A DNA stretch of 64,000 nt, taken from the NCBI RefSeq assembly GCF_000482485.1, contig NZ_AXVK01000021.1, positions 1-64,000 of the forward strand, given 5' to 3'. Shown here piece after piece: positions 62,417 to 64,000 of the stretch. A program made the translations under genes and the position numbers. The notes beneath the pieces were generated by a model that did no database searches, had not been told where the DNA came from, and saw nothing but the letters and a program-made list of their open reading frames with translations. This DNA is from Paucisalibacillus globulus DSM 18846. GTDB lineage: Bacteria > Bacillota > Bacilli > Bacillales > Amphibacillaceae. How positions within the stretch are numbered: position 1 is the first letter of the stretch; each line of letters starts with the position of its first letter.

Positions 62417-63220
62417 ATGGACATGAAAAAAGTGATTGCAAGGTTAGAAAGTGTATATCGGGAAAAACCTCACCGTGTGTTTAGTATGTACTTAAATACA
62501 GATCCATCCAATCCAGAGCAGCAGGTGGGAGATTGGAAAATTCATTTGAAAAATGGATTGAATAATTTCGAGAGCTACCTGAATGCTGATGGTGATCAAG
62601 AAGAGAAAAAGAATTTTAATAAAATCAATGAAAAAGTTCAACAGTATATTCAAGAAAATGAGTTAAACCTATCCAAGAGTATCGTCATTTTTGCTACTGC
62701 CGATGAAGAAGTTTGGTTTGCTGAGCGCTTTCAGATGCCGGTGGAAACATGCTTTTACTGGCAAGAAACAGCAAAAGTGGATCAATTAAGTGAAATGTAT
62801 CATCAGTTTCCAAAAACAGGGATCATCTTAATCCAAAAAGAAAGGATTAAAATAATTGACTCCGTACTTGGAAGTGTATCAAATACTAAACAATTTGCAT
62901 TAGATCTTATAACAGAAAAATGGAAAGAACTATCGGGTCCACAGGATGAACTGGAAGCGGTAGAATTCAGTGGATACAATATGAGAACCGATAAGCTAGA
63001 ACAGCGTTTTGAAGCAAATCGTTCCCGCTTGTATAAAACCTTCGCATCGAAGCTAGACAAGCTAGCCAAAGACAAGCAGTGGGATTCTATCTATCTAGTT
63101 GGAGACAAAAAAGAAGCACAAGACCTAATGGCGAACATGAATAAACCCGTAACAGACATTGTTTGCAAAAATATGTTAGACCATGAAGAAACAAAAGTAA
63201 TTGATGTTGTTATGGCTTAA
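62417..63220 (+). CDS. VLRF1-type eRF1-like protein
   Basis: A 267-residue protein resembling bacterial aeRF1-like (VLRF1/baeRF) proteins. The N-terminal part has RVFSMYLNTDPSNPEQQVGDWK, a middle domain has SIVIFATADEEVWFAERFQM and TGIILIQKERIKII, and the C-terminal part has RLYKTFASKLDKLAKDKQWDSIYLVGDKKEA, the positions used by this family. VLRF1 is thought to release nascent chains from split ribosomes or act in ribosome rescue; whether this branch does so is unknown. The GGQ-like loop is not obvious. AAAGGAG lies 12 bases before ATG 62417, rather far. Confidence 0.72.
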   Translation: MDMKKVIARLESVYREKPHRVFSMYLNTDPSNPEQQVGDWKIHLKNGLNNFESYLNADGDQEEKKNFNKINEKVQQYIQENELNLSKSIVIFATADEEVWFAERFQMPVETCFYWQETAKVDQLSEMYHQFPKTGIILIQKERIKIIDSVLGSVSNTKQFALDLITEKWKELSGPQDELEAVEFSGYNMRTDKLEQRFEANRSRLYKTFASKLDKLAKDKQWDSIYLVGDKKEAQDLMANMNKPVTDIVCKNMLDHEETKVIDVVMA

Positions 63221-63221
63221 A

Positions 63222-63246
63222 ACCATGGGGATGGGTTCCTCGGCCT
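63222..63246. repeat. R1 repeat, single arm
   Basis: CCATGGGGATGGGTTCCTCGGCC, one base after the preceding stop. One mismatch run (ATGG for ACAGG). Confidence 0.6.
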
Positions 63247-63351
63247 AAAAACATTAAACATAAATTCTCATCAAATTCTAATCTTCCTCTCGTTGTTCTC
63301 TAATTCTTATTGGATATAGTAAAGATAACAAATTTGAGGGAGGAAATAGAA

Positions 63352-63912
63352 ATGAATAAGAAATTAATTACAGGTATTTTGACAGTTGGTTTATTATTAG
63401 GTGGTACAACAATTGCAGCAGCTAACATGAATGATAATGTAAATACGACGAAGAACGATGGAGCTAATGCAAAAACAGAGGTAGTAAAGAAGAAGGAAGG
63501 GCTAATCTCACCGGAAGAAGCGAGAGAGATTGCGCTATCTGAACATGATGGATATGTTGAAAGTATTGAGCTAGAAAGAGAACATGGGTATGTTTATTAT
63601 GAAGTCGATATTGAAAACCCTGATCTTGATGTATATATTGATGCATCTACAGGTGAAGTGTTACATGTAGATTGGGATGACGATGATGATCGTTTTGAAA
63701 ATAACAATAACCAGAACCTTGAAAACATCATGTCGGTAGAAGAGGCAAAGGGAATTGCTGTAGCTGAAGTTGGTGGAAAGGTTATTGAGATTGAGCTAGA
63801 TGAAGATGATGGTCGATATGAGTATGACTTAGAATTAAGGACAGATCGCGGCGAAGCAGAAATTACAATTGATGCGGTGACTGGAGAAGTATTAGAACTG
63901 GAAATAGATTAA
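63352..63912 (+). CDS. Exported PepSY-domain protein (two PepSY repeats)
   Basis: A 186-residue exported protein: a signal peptide (KKLITGILTVGLLLGGTTIAAA), a linker, then two PepSY domains (about 45-100, LISPEEAREIALSEHDG to VYIDASTGEVLHVDW; about 120-186, IMSVEEAKGIAVAEVGG to ITIDAVTGEVLELEI). PepSY domains often inhibit or modulate extracellular proteases. The acidic stretch between the domains (DDDDDRFENNNNQ) is a flexible spacer. I chose ATG 63352 behind GAGGGAGG. A terminator follows directly. Confidence 0.9.
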   Translation: MNKKLITGILTVGLLLGGTTIAAANMNDNVNTTKNDGANAKTEVVKKKEGLISPEEAREIALSEHDGYVESIELEREHGYVYYEVDIENPDLDVYIDASTGEVLHVDWDDDDDRFENNNNQNLENIMSVEEAKGIAVAEVGGKVIEIELDEDDGRYEYDLELRTDRGEAEITIDAVTGEVLELEID

Positions 63913-63919
63913 TAAGTGT

Positions 63920-63957
63920 AAAAGGTTCCGTTAGAGGTTTTGGCGGAACCTTTTTAT
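63920..63957 (+). terminator. Intrinsic terminator
   Basis: AAAAGGTTCCG and CGGAACCTTTTT pair, ending in TTTTTATT. Confidence 0.92.
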
Positions 63958-64000
63958 TGAACTTGTTATTAAAACGGTATTCCAATAATTTTGTAGTTAT

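Overview
The window looks like the chromosome of an endospore-forming, low-GC Bacillaceae member, probably of the halotolerant Oceanobacillus/Virgibacillus type. This is an inference from a gerA-type germination operon, a T-box-controlled isoleucyl-tRNA synthetase, a UvsE UV endonuclease, an OpuF-type compatible-solute importer, many TTG/GTG starts behind strong AGGAGG ribosome binding sites, and a high load of small interspersed inverted repeats. No rRNA, tRNA, CRISPR array or prophage is visible. || Layout. 1-2 kb: an IS110-family transposase with a structured 3' flank. 2-6 kb: an ABC exporter (ATPase plus two half-size ABC-2 permeases) with a NarL-type two-component system, in the style of YvfRSTU or LnrJKLMN. 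6-15 kb: ywbE, a TPR protein, a stress-type SDR, an orphan gene, a LysR/EamA divergent pair and uvsE. 15-21.5 kb: a class III lanthipeptide locus with three small precursor genes, a LanKC synthetase, a trypsin-like protease and a divergent ABC exporter. 21.5-30 kb: a lipoprotein, a Crp-family regulator, a quinone-oxidoreductase-like MDR, a DinB protein, a frameshifted LytR-CpsA-Psr gene, an FMN reductase, OpuF and a metallophosphoesterase. 30-34 kb: a gerB-gerA-gerC operon with a sigma-G-like promoter, then a decayed oligopeptidase B fragment. 34-42.5 kb: a secreted M14-M28 peptidase fusion, a T-box, a type-2 ileS and a methyltransferase. 42.6-51.9 kb: a sugar ABC importer with a XylFII-LytS-YesN-like sensing system and a candidate cre site. 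52-64 kb: GNAT, TetR/SDR, a secreted ADP-ribosyltransferase-like protein with a duplicated-repeat partner, YoaS/YozG-like genes, a permuted NlpC/P60-like protein, a candidate small RNA, MFS, oligopeptidase B, CPBP protease, a VLRF1-type protein and a PepSY protein. || The most interesting region is the lanthipeptide locus at 15.5-21.4 kb. Three short genes were recovered by reading the minus strand. They encode peptides with a shared K-V-L-x-L-Q-x-M leader and two labionin-type Ser-x2-Ser-x2/3-Cys motifs each. They flank a LanKC synthetase, and a cytoplasmic-looking chymotrypsin-fold protease sits directly upstream as a candidate leader peptidase. || The second candidate system is at 54.4-55.9 kb: an exported protein with an R/STT/E ADP-ribosyltransferase-like signature, followed by an acidic protein made of two ungapped repeats. 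The pair is bracketed by a duplicated 3' end of the preceding SDR gene. || Three families of intergenic inverted repeats (called R1, R2 and R3 here) sit at many gene ends, one nested inside another.
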